Below the pieces are notes generated by a model that was not told the origin of the DNA, searched no databases, and saw nothing but the letters and a program-made list of their open reading frames with translations. Position numbers and translations under genes: made by a program. A stretch of 30,290 nucleotides of DNA from SFDP01 sp051653625 (GTDB lineage Bacteria > Bacillota > Clostridia > Lachnospirales > Lachnospiraceae), in the NCBI GenBank assembly GCA_051653625.1, contig JBOFWM010000104.1, positions 1 to 30,290 of the forward strand. Direction: 5' to 3'. Positions 16,863 to 24,478 of this stretch are shown here, piece after piece (the first letter of the stretch is position 1; every line of letters starts with the position of its first letter).

Positions 16863-16890
16863 ATCATATCATATTTTTGTATATTTTCAC
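16863..16890 (-). promoter_or_regulatory. Possible internal promoter for the sensor genes
   Basis: Minus-strand GTGAAA (16885-16890) and TATGAT (16863-16868) are 16 bases apart, about 40 bases before the kinase ATG. There is no terminator between the mutase and kinase genes. This could give a basal level of sensor while read-through from the phosphorylase promoter gives induction. Weak evidence in AT-rich DNA. Confidence 0.25.
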
Positions 16891-16898
16891 TACTTTTT

Positions 16899-18311
16899 TT
16901 AAATTTTTAGGAAGTTTTCATATATTTTTACAACTTTTTTTGCCTCTTCCTCTTCTGGCATTTCACAAAAAATACGAAGCAATGGTTCCGTTCCAGAAAA
17001 TCTTACAATAATCCATCCACCATTTTCAAAATACACTTTACTTCCATCTAAATAACTTATTTTTTTTATTGGAAACGGCAAATCAGGAACTTGTTTTTCT
17101 TTCATTAACATTTTTAATAATTGTTCTTTTTTTTCTTGATTAAAAGTATAATCTTTTTCTTCCATATAAATTTTTCCGCATTCAGCTTCGATATCTGCAA
17201 CAATTTCCGATAATTTTTTTCCTGTAACAGCAACCATTTCTACTAACAATACTGCAGCATATATTCCATCTTTTCCTTTTATATGACCTCTAACCGTTAA
17301 ACCACCTGATGATTCTCCGCCGATTACTGCATCCATTTCATTCATTTTTCCTGAAATAAATTTAAATCCTACTGGCACCTCATAACATTTTTCACCAAAA
17401 CTTTCTGCCACACGATCTAATACGTGTGTGGTACATATGTTACGAACAACAGCTCCTTTCCATCCTTTAAATTTTACAAGATAATAATATAACAATACTA
17501 AAATATCATTTGGATGCAAAAATCTACCTGTGTCGTCAATAATCCCTATACGATCTGCATCACCATCTGTAGCGATTCCAATATCACATTTTTTTTCTAT
17601 CACATAATTTTGTAATTTTCGAAGTGTTTTTGCCGAAGGCGATGGTAATTTACCACCAAACAACGTATCATGACGCTCATTAATTGTTTCAACCTCACAT
17701 CGAGCAGTCAATAATATTGTTTTCAAACTTGTTTCACTTACTCCAAACATTGGGTCTAGCGCAATCTTAAGTCCTGCATTTCGAATTGCTCCCATATCAA
17801 CTGCCTCAATAATATTATCTAGGTACTCATTCAATGGATAGATTTCTTCAATAAGCCCTTTTTCTTTTGCATCATTATATTCTAATACCTTTATATTTTT
17901 AGGATCAACATCATTGCTATATTGCTCTATTTCTTTTGTCTGTACTTCATCTGCATCTCTACCACCAGCAGTAAATACTTTTATCCCATTATAAATAGCA
18001 GGATTATGACTTGCTGTAATCATCATACCATATGGAAATTCATGTTTCATAACATAATACATTATAAGCGGTGTTGGCGACGATTTATTAATCAAATATG
18101 CTTTTATACCTTCTGCAGCAAACACTGGTGCTGCCCATTGCATTGCCTCTTTTGATAAAAAGCGTCTATCATATCCTAATACAATTCCTTTTTCCGTCAC
18201 ACCCTCATCTATCATTTTATTACAAAGTGCTTTTGCAAGTAATTGTATATTTTCTTTTGTAAATTCGTCTCCAATAACAGCTCTCCATCCTCCTGTGCCA
18301 AATTTAATCAT
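16899..18311 (-). CDS. Alpha-D-phosphohexomutase, predicted GlcNAc-1-P to GlcNAc-6-P mutase
   Basis: A complete 470-residue phosphohexomutase with all four active-site loops: phosphoserine loop TASHNP with S101, metal loop ATDGDADRIG (D249, D251, D253), sugar loop GGESSGG (331-337), and phosphate-binding loop RFSGTEP (437-443). The start FGTGGWRAVIGDEF is typical of phosphoglucomutase/phosphomannomutase-annotated members. The sugar loop is not the GlmM form (GE-Q/N-SGH) nor the eukaryotic AGM1 form, so sequence alone points to a glucose-type mutase. Position, 36 bases after chitobiose phosphorylase, predicts that it turns the phosphorylase product GlcNAc-1-phosphate into GlcNAc-6-phosphate for NagA. 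ATG 18311 has a Shine-Dalgarno-like GGAAAGGATAAAAAA upstream. Family certain, substrate inferred. Confidence 0.88.
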   Translation of the reverse strand: MIKFGTGGWRAVIGDEFTKENIQLLAKALCNKMIDEGVTEKGIVLGYDRRFLSKEAMQWAAPVFAAEGIKAYLINKSSPTPLIMYYVMKHEFPYGMMITASHNPAIYNGIKVFTAGGRDADEVQTKEIEQYSNDVDPKNIKVLEYNDAKEKGLIEEIYPLNEYLDNIIEAVDMGAIRNAGLKIALDPMFGVSETSLKTILLTARCEVETINERHDTLFGGKLPSPSAKTLRKLQNYVIEKKCDIGIATDGDADRIGIIDDTGRFLHPNDILVLLYYYLVKFKGWKGAVVRNICTTHVLDRVAESFGEKCYEVPVGFKFISGKMNEMDAVIGGESSGGLTVRGHIKGKDGIYAAVLLVEMVAVTGKKLSEIVADIEAECGKIYMEEKDYTFNQEKKEQLLKMLMKEKQVPDLPFPIKKISYLDGSKVYFENGGWIIVRFSGTEPLLRIFCEMPEEEEAKKVVKIYENFLKI

Positions 18312-18346
18312 CTTTTTTTATCCTTTCCTGTAACATATTTATCGGT

Positions 18347-20740
18347 TTATTTCCCCATTACAACTTCAATCATATTTCTACTTCCAACTGGTTGTGGTGT
18401 TATACTATTTACCATTGCACCATTTAAGGTAAGTTTCAAAACACCTTTCATCACCTCATCTGGATTTACTACGTGAATTTCGTACAGTGCACCGCGCCAC
18501 TCTCTTTGCACTTGAAACTCTTTCCAATCCGCTGGTACACATGGATCGATTACTAACTCCTCAAATTCTGGTTGAATACCAAGCATATATCTAGTTGCTG
18601 AAAAATATGCCCATCCTCCTGTTCCTGTCATAAATGGATGTCTTGCTCGTCCATGCGCTGTATGATCACGTCCTGCAATAAATTGACAATATGAATATGG
18701 TTCAGACTCTCTAATTTCAATCATATCATTTTGATTATATGGAGATAATGCATCGTAATATTTCATAGCTCGATCTCCATTTCCCATTTTACATTCTGCC
18801 GCCCATGCCCATGGATTTGGATGTGAAAAAATTGCTCCATTTTCTTTAAGTCCTGGAAACACTCTTGTAACAAATCCAATATCATCATTTGGAACGGTAT
18901 AACTTGGTGTATTTAATTGAATGCCATATGGTGTATATAAATATTTATCAATACTATCTAATGCTTTCTTTGCTTTTTCTCCATCTGCCGCACCAGATAA
19001 TACAGCCCATGCATTTGATTCTAAATGTATTTTTCCTTCCTTATCTTGCATTGTACCTATTTTAATCCCATTTTTGGTAATTCCGCGAATAAACCACTCT
19101 TCGTCCCAAAGTTGTGTATCACATACTTCTTTTACCTTCTTTGCAATTTCCATATATTTTTCTACATCGTCTCGTCGATCTAAATAATTTGCAAGAGAAA
19201 TAAAATACTCTAATGCCCAATAATGTAAAAATGAAACAAGCGCACTTTCTCCACCACCTAAATTCAAACAATCATTCCAATCTGCACGAAGTCCTTTACA
19301 TACGCCTGTTACTCCAACTTGACGTGTCGAAAAATCTAAGATTGCTTTGCAATGCTCATAAACAGTATCTTCTCCTTTATCTGCATATGTAACAGGCATA
19401 TCTGCAAAAGAAATTTCTCCCGTTTCTTTTATGTATTCCACAATGGAAGCAACTAACCATAAAGCATCATCCGAACATGCATCTTTTAATCCATGAATTT
19501 TATCTTCATCACTTGGTGTTGGAACAACTGTTGGTGAATTAAAAGGTTTTACATCTGATTGTGGTTCAAACCACTCTGGCTCAAATAAATGAAGTCCATA
19601 CCCTTCTGAAACAAGTCCTTTCAGCAATTGAACAATTCTTTCTTTACATTTTTTTGGATTAGAATGCGGAACTGTCATAGCATCTTGTGCCGTATCACGA
19701 TATCCTAATCCTACTCGTCCACCAACCTCAATAAAAGATGCAAAACGTGAAAACATTACATTTATTTCTGCTTGATACAATGTCCAAGTATTGATCAAAG
19801 TATTCATTCCTTCATTCGGAGTCTGAATTTGTAACTTTGAACATTTTTCTTCCCAATATTCTTTTAAATCAACATATGCTTTATCTACATTTGAAAAATC
19901 ACTATATTTTTTTCGTATTGCGCGACCAACACTACGGTTTCCTTCTCCAAGCATAAATATTACACGAATTTCTTCACCTGGTTCTAATGTAATGTTTTTC
20001 TTTAATGCACCACAATGATTGCCACCTTTTTCAAAACTACCACTTAACTCTCCTGTTTCAACTGCAATAGGATTTGTTTCCGTTCGATATCCACCAATAA
20101 ATTTATCACGCATACATTCAAATCCATCAGGTTCAAAATTAGCAGTAAAATATTGAAATCCAAACTCTTCATAAAATAAATCTTCTTCAATAATACCATC
20201 TTCATAAGACGATCCAGCACAATAAAGGCTCATTTGATAATTTTGATTATCAATCATAATATGATGATAAGAAAATTCCAAATACGAAAAAATACTTAAA
20301 TTTCTTGTTTTTAAATCTGTATTTTTAATTTTTACATCCCATAACTCTACATCATCGTCTTTCGGAATCATCAATGTTTGTGATGCTAAAATATGTTCAT
20401 ATTCCGATTCATATACCGTATATGACATACCATGTCTACAAGTATATTTTGCCTTGTCTAGGTCTTTTCCAACTGGTTGCCAACTTGTGCTCCAATAATC
20501 ATTTGTATCATTATCTCTTATGTATACATAATGTCCAGGTCGATCCATTGGAACTGCATTTCCACGGAATCTAGTAATTCTATGATATTCTGGTGATTTA
20601 AAAAACAAATATCCGCCTGCTGTATGATTGACTACTGCAGCCATATTTTTTACTCCTAAATAATTTGTCCATGATGTTGGTAAATCCACTCGATCAATTA
20701 CATACTCTCTTTTTTCATTATCAAAATGTCCATATTGCAT
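18347..20740 (-). CDS. chbP: N,N'-diacetylchitobiose phosphorylase (GH94)
   Basis: A 797-residue inverting phosphorylase, close in length and sequence style to the characterised Vibrio chitobiose phosphorylases. It splits diacetylchitobiose with phosphate into GlcNAc and GlcNAc-1-phosphate, saving one ATP. Visible features: N-terminal beta-sandwich opening with MQYGHFDNEKREYVI and DRPGHYVYIRD; the RFASFIEVGGRVGLGYRDTAQD block; PTVVPTPSDEDKIHG; and the catalytic loop GLRADWNDCLNLGGG, with D490 matching the general acid (Asp492 of the Vibrio proteolyticus enzyme). No signal peptide, hence cytoplasmic. ATG 20740 follows AGAGAGGTGAT. It is first in the series phosphorylase - mutase - kinase - binding protein - regulator. 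Cellobiose and cellodextrin phosphorylases are relatives, but the overall match and the amino-sugar neighbours favour chitobiose. Confidence 0.92.
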   Translation of the reverse strand: MQYGHFDNEKREYVIDRVDLPTSWTNYLGVKNMAAVVNHTAGGYLFFKSPEYHRITRFRGNAVPMDRPGHYVYIRDNDTNDYWSTSWQPVGKDLDKAKYTCRHGMSYTVYESEYEHILASQTLMIPKDDDVELWDVKIKNTDLKTRNLSIFSYLEFSYHHIMIDNQNYQMSLYCAGSSYEDGIIEEDLFYEEFGFQYFTANFEPDGFECMRDKFIGGYRTETNPIAVETGELSGSFEKGGNHCGALKKNITLEPGEEIRVIFMLGEGNRSVGRAIRKKYSDFSNVDKAYVDLKEYWEEKCSKLQIQTPNEGMNTLINTWTLYQAEINVMFSRFASFIEVGGRVGLGYRDTAQDAMTVPHSNPKKCKERIVQLLKGLVSEGYGLHLFEPEWFEPQSDVKPFNSPTVVPTPSDEDKIHGLKDACSDDALWLVASIVEYIKETGEISFADMPVTYADKGEDTVYEHCKAILDFSTRQVGVTGVCKGLRADWNDCLNLGGGESALVSFLHYWALEYFISLANYLDRRDDVEKYMEIAKKVKEVCDTQLWDEEWFIRGITKNGIKIGTMQDKEGKIHLESNAWAVLSGAADGEKAKKALDSIDKYLYTPYGIQLNTPSYTVPNDDIGFVTRVFPGLKENGAIFSHPNPWAWAAECKMGNGDRAMKYYDALSPYNQNDMIEIRESEPYSYCQFIAGRDHTAHGRARHPFMTGTGGWAYFSATRYMLGIQPEFEELVIDPCVPADWKEFQVQREWRGALYEIHVVNPDEVMKGVLKLTLNGAMVNSITPQPVGSRNMIEVVMGK

Positions 20741-20795
20741 TTTATCACCTCTCTTGAATTCTCTAATTATTATTTACCTTTTTGTATTTTTCTTT

Positions 20796-20804
20796 ATTAT
20801 AACA
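20796..20804 (-). promoter_or_regulatory. Extended -10 promoter of the chitobiose phosphorylase operon
   Basis: The minus strand reads TGTTATAAT (TATAAT at 20796-20801 with TG one base upstream), an extended -10, about 55 bases before the ATG. No good -35 is found at the usual spacing, consistent with an activator-dependent promoter. The same nine bases occur inverted at 20835-20843. Confidence 0.4.
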
Positions 20805-20887
20805 AATCACTTATTTTTATAGTATGATTTGGAATGTTATAATTTGTATATACTTGTTCATTTTTATTGTTTAATTTTGTAGAAACA

Positions 20888-20933
20888 AAAAATACATGCC
20901 AAAATAAAATTTTTTATTTTGGCATGTATTTTT
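20888..20933 (-). terminator. Strong terminator of nagE
   Basis: A perfect stem of about 20 bp (20888-20907 with 20914-20933, containing ATACATGCC/GGCATGTAT) with a small A/T loop follows the nagE stop by 12 bases. A T-rich tail follows on the minus strand. It separates nagE from the phosphorylase operon. Confidence 0.88.
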
Positions 20934-20945
20934 CTTTCTTAGTTC

Positions 20946-22373
20946 TTATAACATTTTCTTTAATTCATCTGCTACAAATTGTACTTTCGTTCCAACAATA
21001 ACTTGAACAGAATTTTTACTTGGTCTAATAATACCAGCAATTCCTGCTGATTTAATCTTTGCTTCATCTACTAATGTATAATCTTTTACTTCCATTCGAA
21101 GTCTCGTAATACAATTATCGCATCCTGAAATATTGTCTTTTCCACCCAAACCTTCTAATACAGTAGCAGCAACTTGCGTAAAGTTATCATTTGATAAAAC
21201 AACTTGCTTTTCATTTTCCTCATCTTCACGTCCAGGTGTTTTTAAACGGAACGTTGTAATAACAAAGCGGAAAACAGTATAGTAGATTCCTCCAAATACA
21301 ACACCGATTGGTAATAGCAACAACGGATTAACTGCCATTGGTGCTTTAAAACTTAAGAACCAATCTACAAATCCTGCTGAAAAATTAAAACCAGCACGTA
21401 CCGGTAACAAAGTACAAACTGCCGCTGAAATACCAGTTAAAATCGCATGTACAACATATAAACCTGGAGCTAAAAACATAAATGCAAATTCAAGAGGCTC
21501 TGTTACTCCTGTAAAGAACGAAGATAAGCCTGCTGCAAGAAGTAATCCTGCTACTACTTTTTTATTCTTATCTTTCGAAGTATGATACATTGCAAGAGCA
21601 CCTGCTGGCAATCCAAACATCATAACAGGGAAAAATCCTGTCATATACATACCAGTTTGCCCTAATACTCCATTTCCATTCCAGAAATTTACCAAATCAT
21701 TAATATCTGCCACATCAAACCAGAATACTGAATTTAATGCATGATGTAGACCAAATGGAATCAAAATACGGTTAAGCGTTGCATAGATACCTGCTCCAAT
21801 AGCACCTGTAGATATAATTGCAGTTCCAAATGAAACTAATCCTCCATAAATAATTGGCCATACAAAAAATAAAATTATAGATACCGCAATAGATGCTCCT
21901 GCTGTAACAATTGCTACACAACGTTTTCCACTAAAGAAGGATAATGCATCTGGTAATTTCGTACCTTTAAACTTGTTATAACAAGTTGCTCCTATTAAAC
22001 CAGATATAATACCTGTAAACTGTGTTGCAATTTTAGTATATGCTGCTGCAACATCCTCCACTGGAATGTTCTTAAAAAATGCTACTGCACTTGGTGCTAA
22101 TAATGTTGTAATTGTAAGCCAAGATACAATACCCGCTAATGCTGATGTTCCATCATTGTCATCTGACATTCCAACTGCAACACCAATGGCAAACAAGATT
22201 GCCATATTATCAATTAGCGCCCCTCCTGCTTTTAATAAAAAAGCTGCAATTACATTGTTTGCTCCCCAACCAGTTGGATCAATCCAATATCCAATTCCCA
22301 TTAAAATAGATGCTACTGGCAGACATGCTACTGGAAGCATAAGAGACTTCCCTAATCTTTGTAAATACTTCAT
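20946..22373 (-). CDS. nagE: PTS N-acetylglucosamine permease, EIICB
   Basis: A 475-residue membrane transporter that imports GlcNAc (possibly also glucose) while phosphorylating it to GlcNAc-6-phosphate. The EIIC domain (1 to about 385) has the NagE-type start QRLGKSLMLPVACLPVAS, the IGYWIDPTGWG segment, many hydrophobic helices, and the conserved GVTEPLEF loop. The LKTPGRED linker leads to an EIIB domain (about 400-475) with phospho-cysteine C421 in CITRLRM. There is no EIIA domain, so a separate glucose-type EIIA must supply phosphate. A GTG at 22382 is in frame, but ATG 22373 is preferred with GAGGTGG five bases upstream. Its long leader carries an apparent antitermination switch, and a strong terminator follows it. 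Product feeds NagA. Confidence 0.92.
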   Translation of the reverse strand: MKYLQRLGKSLMLPVACLPVASILMGIGYWIDPTGWGANNVIAAFLLKAGGALIDNMAILFAIGVAVGMSDDNDGTSALAGIVSWLTITTLLAPSAVAFFKNIPVEDVAAAYTKIATQFTGIISGLIGATCYNKFKGTKLPDALSFFSGKRCVAIVTAGASIAVSIILFFVWPIIYGGLVSFGTAIISTGAIGAGIYATLNRILIPFGLHHALNSVFWFDVADINDLVNFWNGNGVLGQTGMYMTGFFPVMMFGLPAGALAMYHTSKDKNKKVVAGLLLAAGLSSFFTGVTEPLEFAFMFLAPGLYVVHAILTGISAAVCTLLPVRAGFNFSAGFVDWFLSFKAPMAVNPLLLLPIGVVFGGIYYTVFRFVITTFRLKTPGREDEENEKQVVLSNDNFTQVAATVLEGLGGKDNISGCDNCITRLRMEVKDYTLVDEAKIKSAGIAGIIRPSKNSVQVIVGTKVQFVADELKKML

Positions 22374-22432
22374 AAATACCACCTCACCTTTCTTTATTAT
22401 GATTTACCAAAATTTTTCCTTCTAAACGAAAC

Positions 22433-22499
22433 AAACCAAATTTTATAAACTAAAGAATCTATATTATTATAGAAACACTCAATTTATAAAATTTGGTTT
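22433..22499 (-). terminator. Leader terminator of nagE
   Basis: A perfect 17-bp inverted repeat (22483-22499 with 22433-22449) encloses 33 bases, which themselves can form a small CTATA/TATAG stem. On the minus strand the second arm is followed by GTTTCGTTT, a moderate U-tract. It lies about 60 bases before the nagE start codon, between promoter and gene, and its first arm overlaps the RAT-like element. It is the expected default terminator of a BglG-family antitermination switch. Confidence 0.65.
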
Positions 22500-22522
22500 T
22501 GCTTGATTAGCAGTAATAATTC
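22495..22522 (-). promoter_or_regulatory. RAT-like antiterminator site in the nagE leader
   Basis: On the minus strand the element contains TTACTGC, five to six bases, then GCAAAACC, the two conserved halves of the ribonucleic antiterminator bound by LicT/SacY/GlcT-type proteins. About 23 of 28 positions agree with my recollection of the Bacillus bglP RAT, with one base missing in the apical loop and one G-to-A change weakening the upper stem. The 3' half lies in the first arm of the terminator at 22433-22499, as required for mutually exclusive structures. No antiterminator gene is in the window. Confidence 0.6.
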
Positions 22523-22538
22523 TAAAAATGAATTATTA
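22514..22538 (-). promoter_or_regulatory. Hairpin overlapping the 5' half of the RAT
   Basis: A perfect 9-bp stem (22530-22538 with 22514-22522, seven-base loop) forms just upstream in the transcript and uses the same bases as the 5' half of the RAT-like site. It could compete with antiterminator formation. Confidence 0.5.
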
Positions 22539-22566
22539 AATTTTATTAAATCCTTCTCTCAAAACA

Positions 22567-22595
22567 ATCATACTGTTTCACTAAAATATTGTCAA
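22567..22595 (-). promoter_or_regulatory. Strong sigma-A promoter of nagE
   Basis: Minus-strand TTGACA (22590-22595), a 17-base spacer, and TATGAT (22567-22572) form an almost perfect vegetative promoter. Transcription should begin near 22560, giving a leader of about 187 bases. Such a strong promoter upstream of a terminator-like hairpin fits control by antitermination rather than by initiation. Confidence 0.8.
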
Positions 22596-22658
22596 TATTT
22601 TATTTTATTTTTCGTCATTTTTAACAATTTTTATGTTTTTTTTGTGAAATCAACAAAC

Positions 22659-24455
22659 TTATTCTGTTTCATTTGCACGAATTATTGTAATTGCTAACTC
22701 TTCTAATTGTTTATCGTCTACCACATTAGGTGCATCTGTCATAATACAAGAGGCATCCTTGATTTTTGGAAATGCAATAACTTCACGAATACTATCTGCT
22801 TTTACTAATAACATAACAAGTCGATCTAATCCATAAGCTAATCCAGCATGTGGTGGTACCCCATATTTAAACGCATTGATTAAAAATCCAAATTGTTCGT
22901 ATGCAGCCTCTTTTGTAAATCCAAGTATTTCAAACATTTTTTCCTGAATATCACTTTGATAAATACGAACACTTCCACCACCAAGTTCTGTACCATTTAA
23001 TACAATATCATAAGCTTCTGCTCTTACTTTTCCTGGATCTGTATCTAAATATTTCAAATCTTCTTCCATAGGCATTGTAAATGGATGATGCACTGCACTA
23101 AAACGATTTTCTTCTTCATCCCATTCTAATAATGGAAATTCTGTTACCCAAACGAACTCAAATTTATTTTCATCAATCAATTCTAAAGCTTTTGCAAGTT
23201 CTAATCTAAGAGCGCCTAATACATTCCATACAATCTTTGTTTTATCTGCTGCAAAAAATAATAAATCACCAGGTTTTGCACCCATTTTAGTTACTAATGA
23301 TTCTAATTCATCTTGTTTCATAAATTTTGCAAAAGATGATTTATAGCTACCATCTTCTAAAATTGCTAAATAAGCCAAACCTTTTGCTCCGTATCCTTTT
23401 GCAAATTCTACAAGAGCATCAATTTTCTTTCTTGGCATTTGAGCTTGCTTTGAAGCATTGATTCCTTTTACACTTCCGCCTTCCTTTAATGCATTGGCAA
23501 ATACAACAAATTCACAATCTGCTACTATATCGGATACATCTGTCAATTCCATTCCAAATCTAGTATCTGGCTTGTCACTTCCATAACGATTCATTGCATC
23601 AATCCATGTAATACGTGGAATTGGTAATGTTACATCTATTCCAATTGCATCTTTACATACTGATTGGATTAAACGTTCATTCACCTCTATTACATCTTCA
23701 GCATTAACAAATGATAACTCCATATCTACTTGTGTAAATTCTGGTTGACGATCTGCTCTTAAATCCTCGTCACGAAAACATTTTGCCACCTGAAAATAAC
23801 GATCATATCCTGAACACATTAATAATTGTTTGAAAATTTGTGGAGATTGTGGTAATGCATAAAAATTCCCCGGATGCACTCTACTTGGTACTAAATAATC
23901 TCTTGCACCTTCCGGTGTTGATTTATTAAGAATTGGTGTTTCAATTTCTAAAAATCCCTCTTTTGTCAAAAAAGTACGAATACTAGCAGTAATATTACTT
24001 CTAAGGATCATTTTTTGTTGTAAATCTGGTCTTCTTAAATCTAAATATCGATATGTTAAACGCAATTCTTCTTTTGTTTTCGATTCTGATTCAATTGGAA
24101 ATGGTGGTGTTAAAGCTTCTGATAAAATGCGAATTGAAGTAGCTCTTACTTCAATATCTCCTGTTAACATATTGTCATTATTTCCACCCGCTCTACTTGT
24201 AACTTTCCCAACAACAGCAATTACAAATTCACTTCTTAGCTTTTCTGCTTTTTCAAATCCTTCTTTTAAAACATCACTTTCTTCAAAAATAACTTGTAAA
24301 ATTCCAGAACGATCTCTTAAATCAACAAAAATAATACCACCTTTATTTCGTTGTTTTTGAACCCATCCCATTACCGTTACTTCTTCTCCAATATTTGCTC
24401 TAGAAAGTTCGGTACATCTATGCGTTCTTTTTAATCCCAACATTGACTCTGCCAT
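22659..24455 (-). CDS. aspS: Aspartyl-tRNA synthetase
   Basis: A 598-residue class II synthetase of bacterial type that charges tRNA-Asp. An N-terminal OB-fold anticodon-binding domain (about 15-105) is followed by the catalytic core with motif 2 FRDEDLRADRQPEFTQVDME, the bacterial GAD insertion (about 300-410), and motif 3 GLAYGLDRLVMLL near the C-terminus. ATG 24455 follows GAGGAG. It lies 23 bases after hisS and is evidently co-transcribed with it. No clear terminator is visible between aspS and the nagE promoter. The window does not show whether the enzyme is discriminating or also charges tRNA-Asn. Confidence 0.96.
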   Translation of the reverse strand: MAESMLGLKRTHRCTELSRANIGEEVTVMGWVQKQRNKGGIIFVDLRDRSGILQVIFEESDVLKEGFEKAEKLRSEFVIAVVGKVTSRAGGNNDNMLTGDIEVRATSIRILSEALTPPFPIESESKTKEELRLTYRYLDLRRPDLQQKMILRSNITASIRTFLTKEGFLEIETPILNKSTPEGARDYLVPSRVHPGNFYALPQSPQIFKQLLMCSGYDRYFQVAKCFRDEDLRADRQPEFTQVDMELSFVNAEDVIEVNERLIQSVCKDAIGIDVTLPIPRITWIDAMNRYGSDKPDTRFGMELTDVSDIVADCEFVVFANALKEGGSVKGINASKQAQMPRKKIDALVEFAKGYGAKGLAYLAILEDGSYKSSFAKFMKQDELESLVTKMGAKPGDLLFFAADKTKIVWNVLGALRLELAKALELIDENKFEFVWVTEFPLLEWDEEENRFSAVHHPFTMPMEEDLKYLDTDPGKVRAEAYDIVLNGTELGGGSVRIYQSDIQEKMFEILGFTKEAAYEQFGFLINAFKYGVPPHAGLAYGLDRLVMLLVKADSIREVIAFPKIKDASCIMTDAPNVVDDKQLEELAITIIRANETE

Positions 24456-24478
24456 GATTTTCTCCTCTAATTCACTCT

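Noticed and set aside
20840..20860. GTATATAC palindrome as a GntR/NagR operator before the phosphorylase gene
   Set aside because: The palindrome is only eight bases and its flanks do not match; AT-rich DNA makes this likely by chance.
22066..22425. 119-residue plus-strand open frame across the start of nagE
   Set aside because: It is the complement of a hydrophobic transporter gene and its leader, has no Shine-Dalgarno or known domain, and overlaps a clear gene.
22600..22658. Intrinsic terminator for aspS
   Set aside because: The stretch is A/T rich but no stem with adequate pairing and a following T run could be built.
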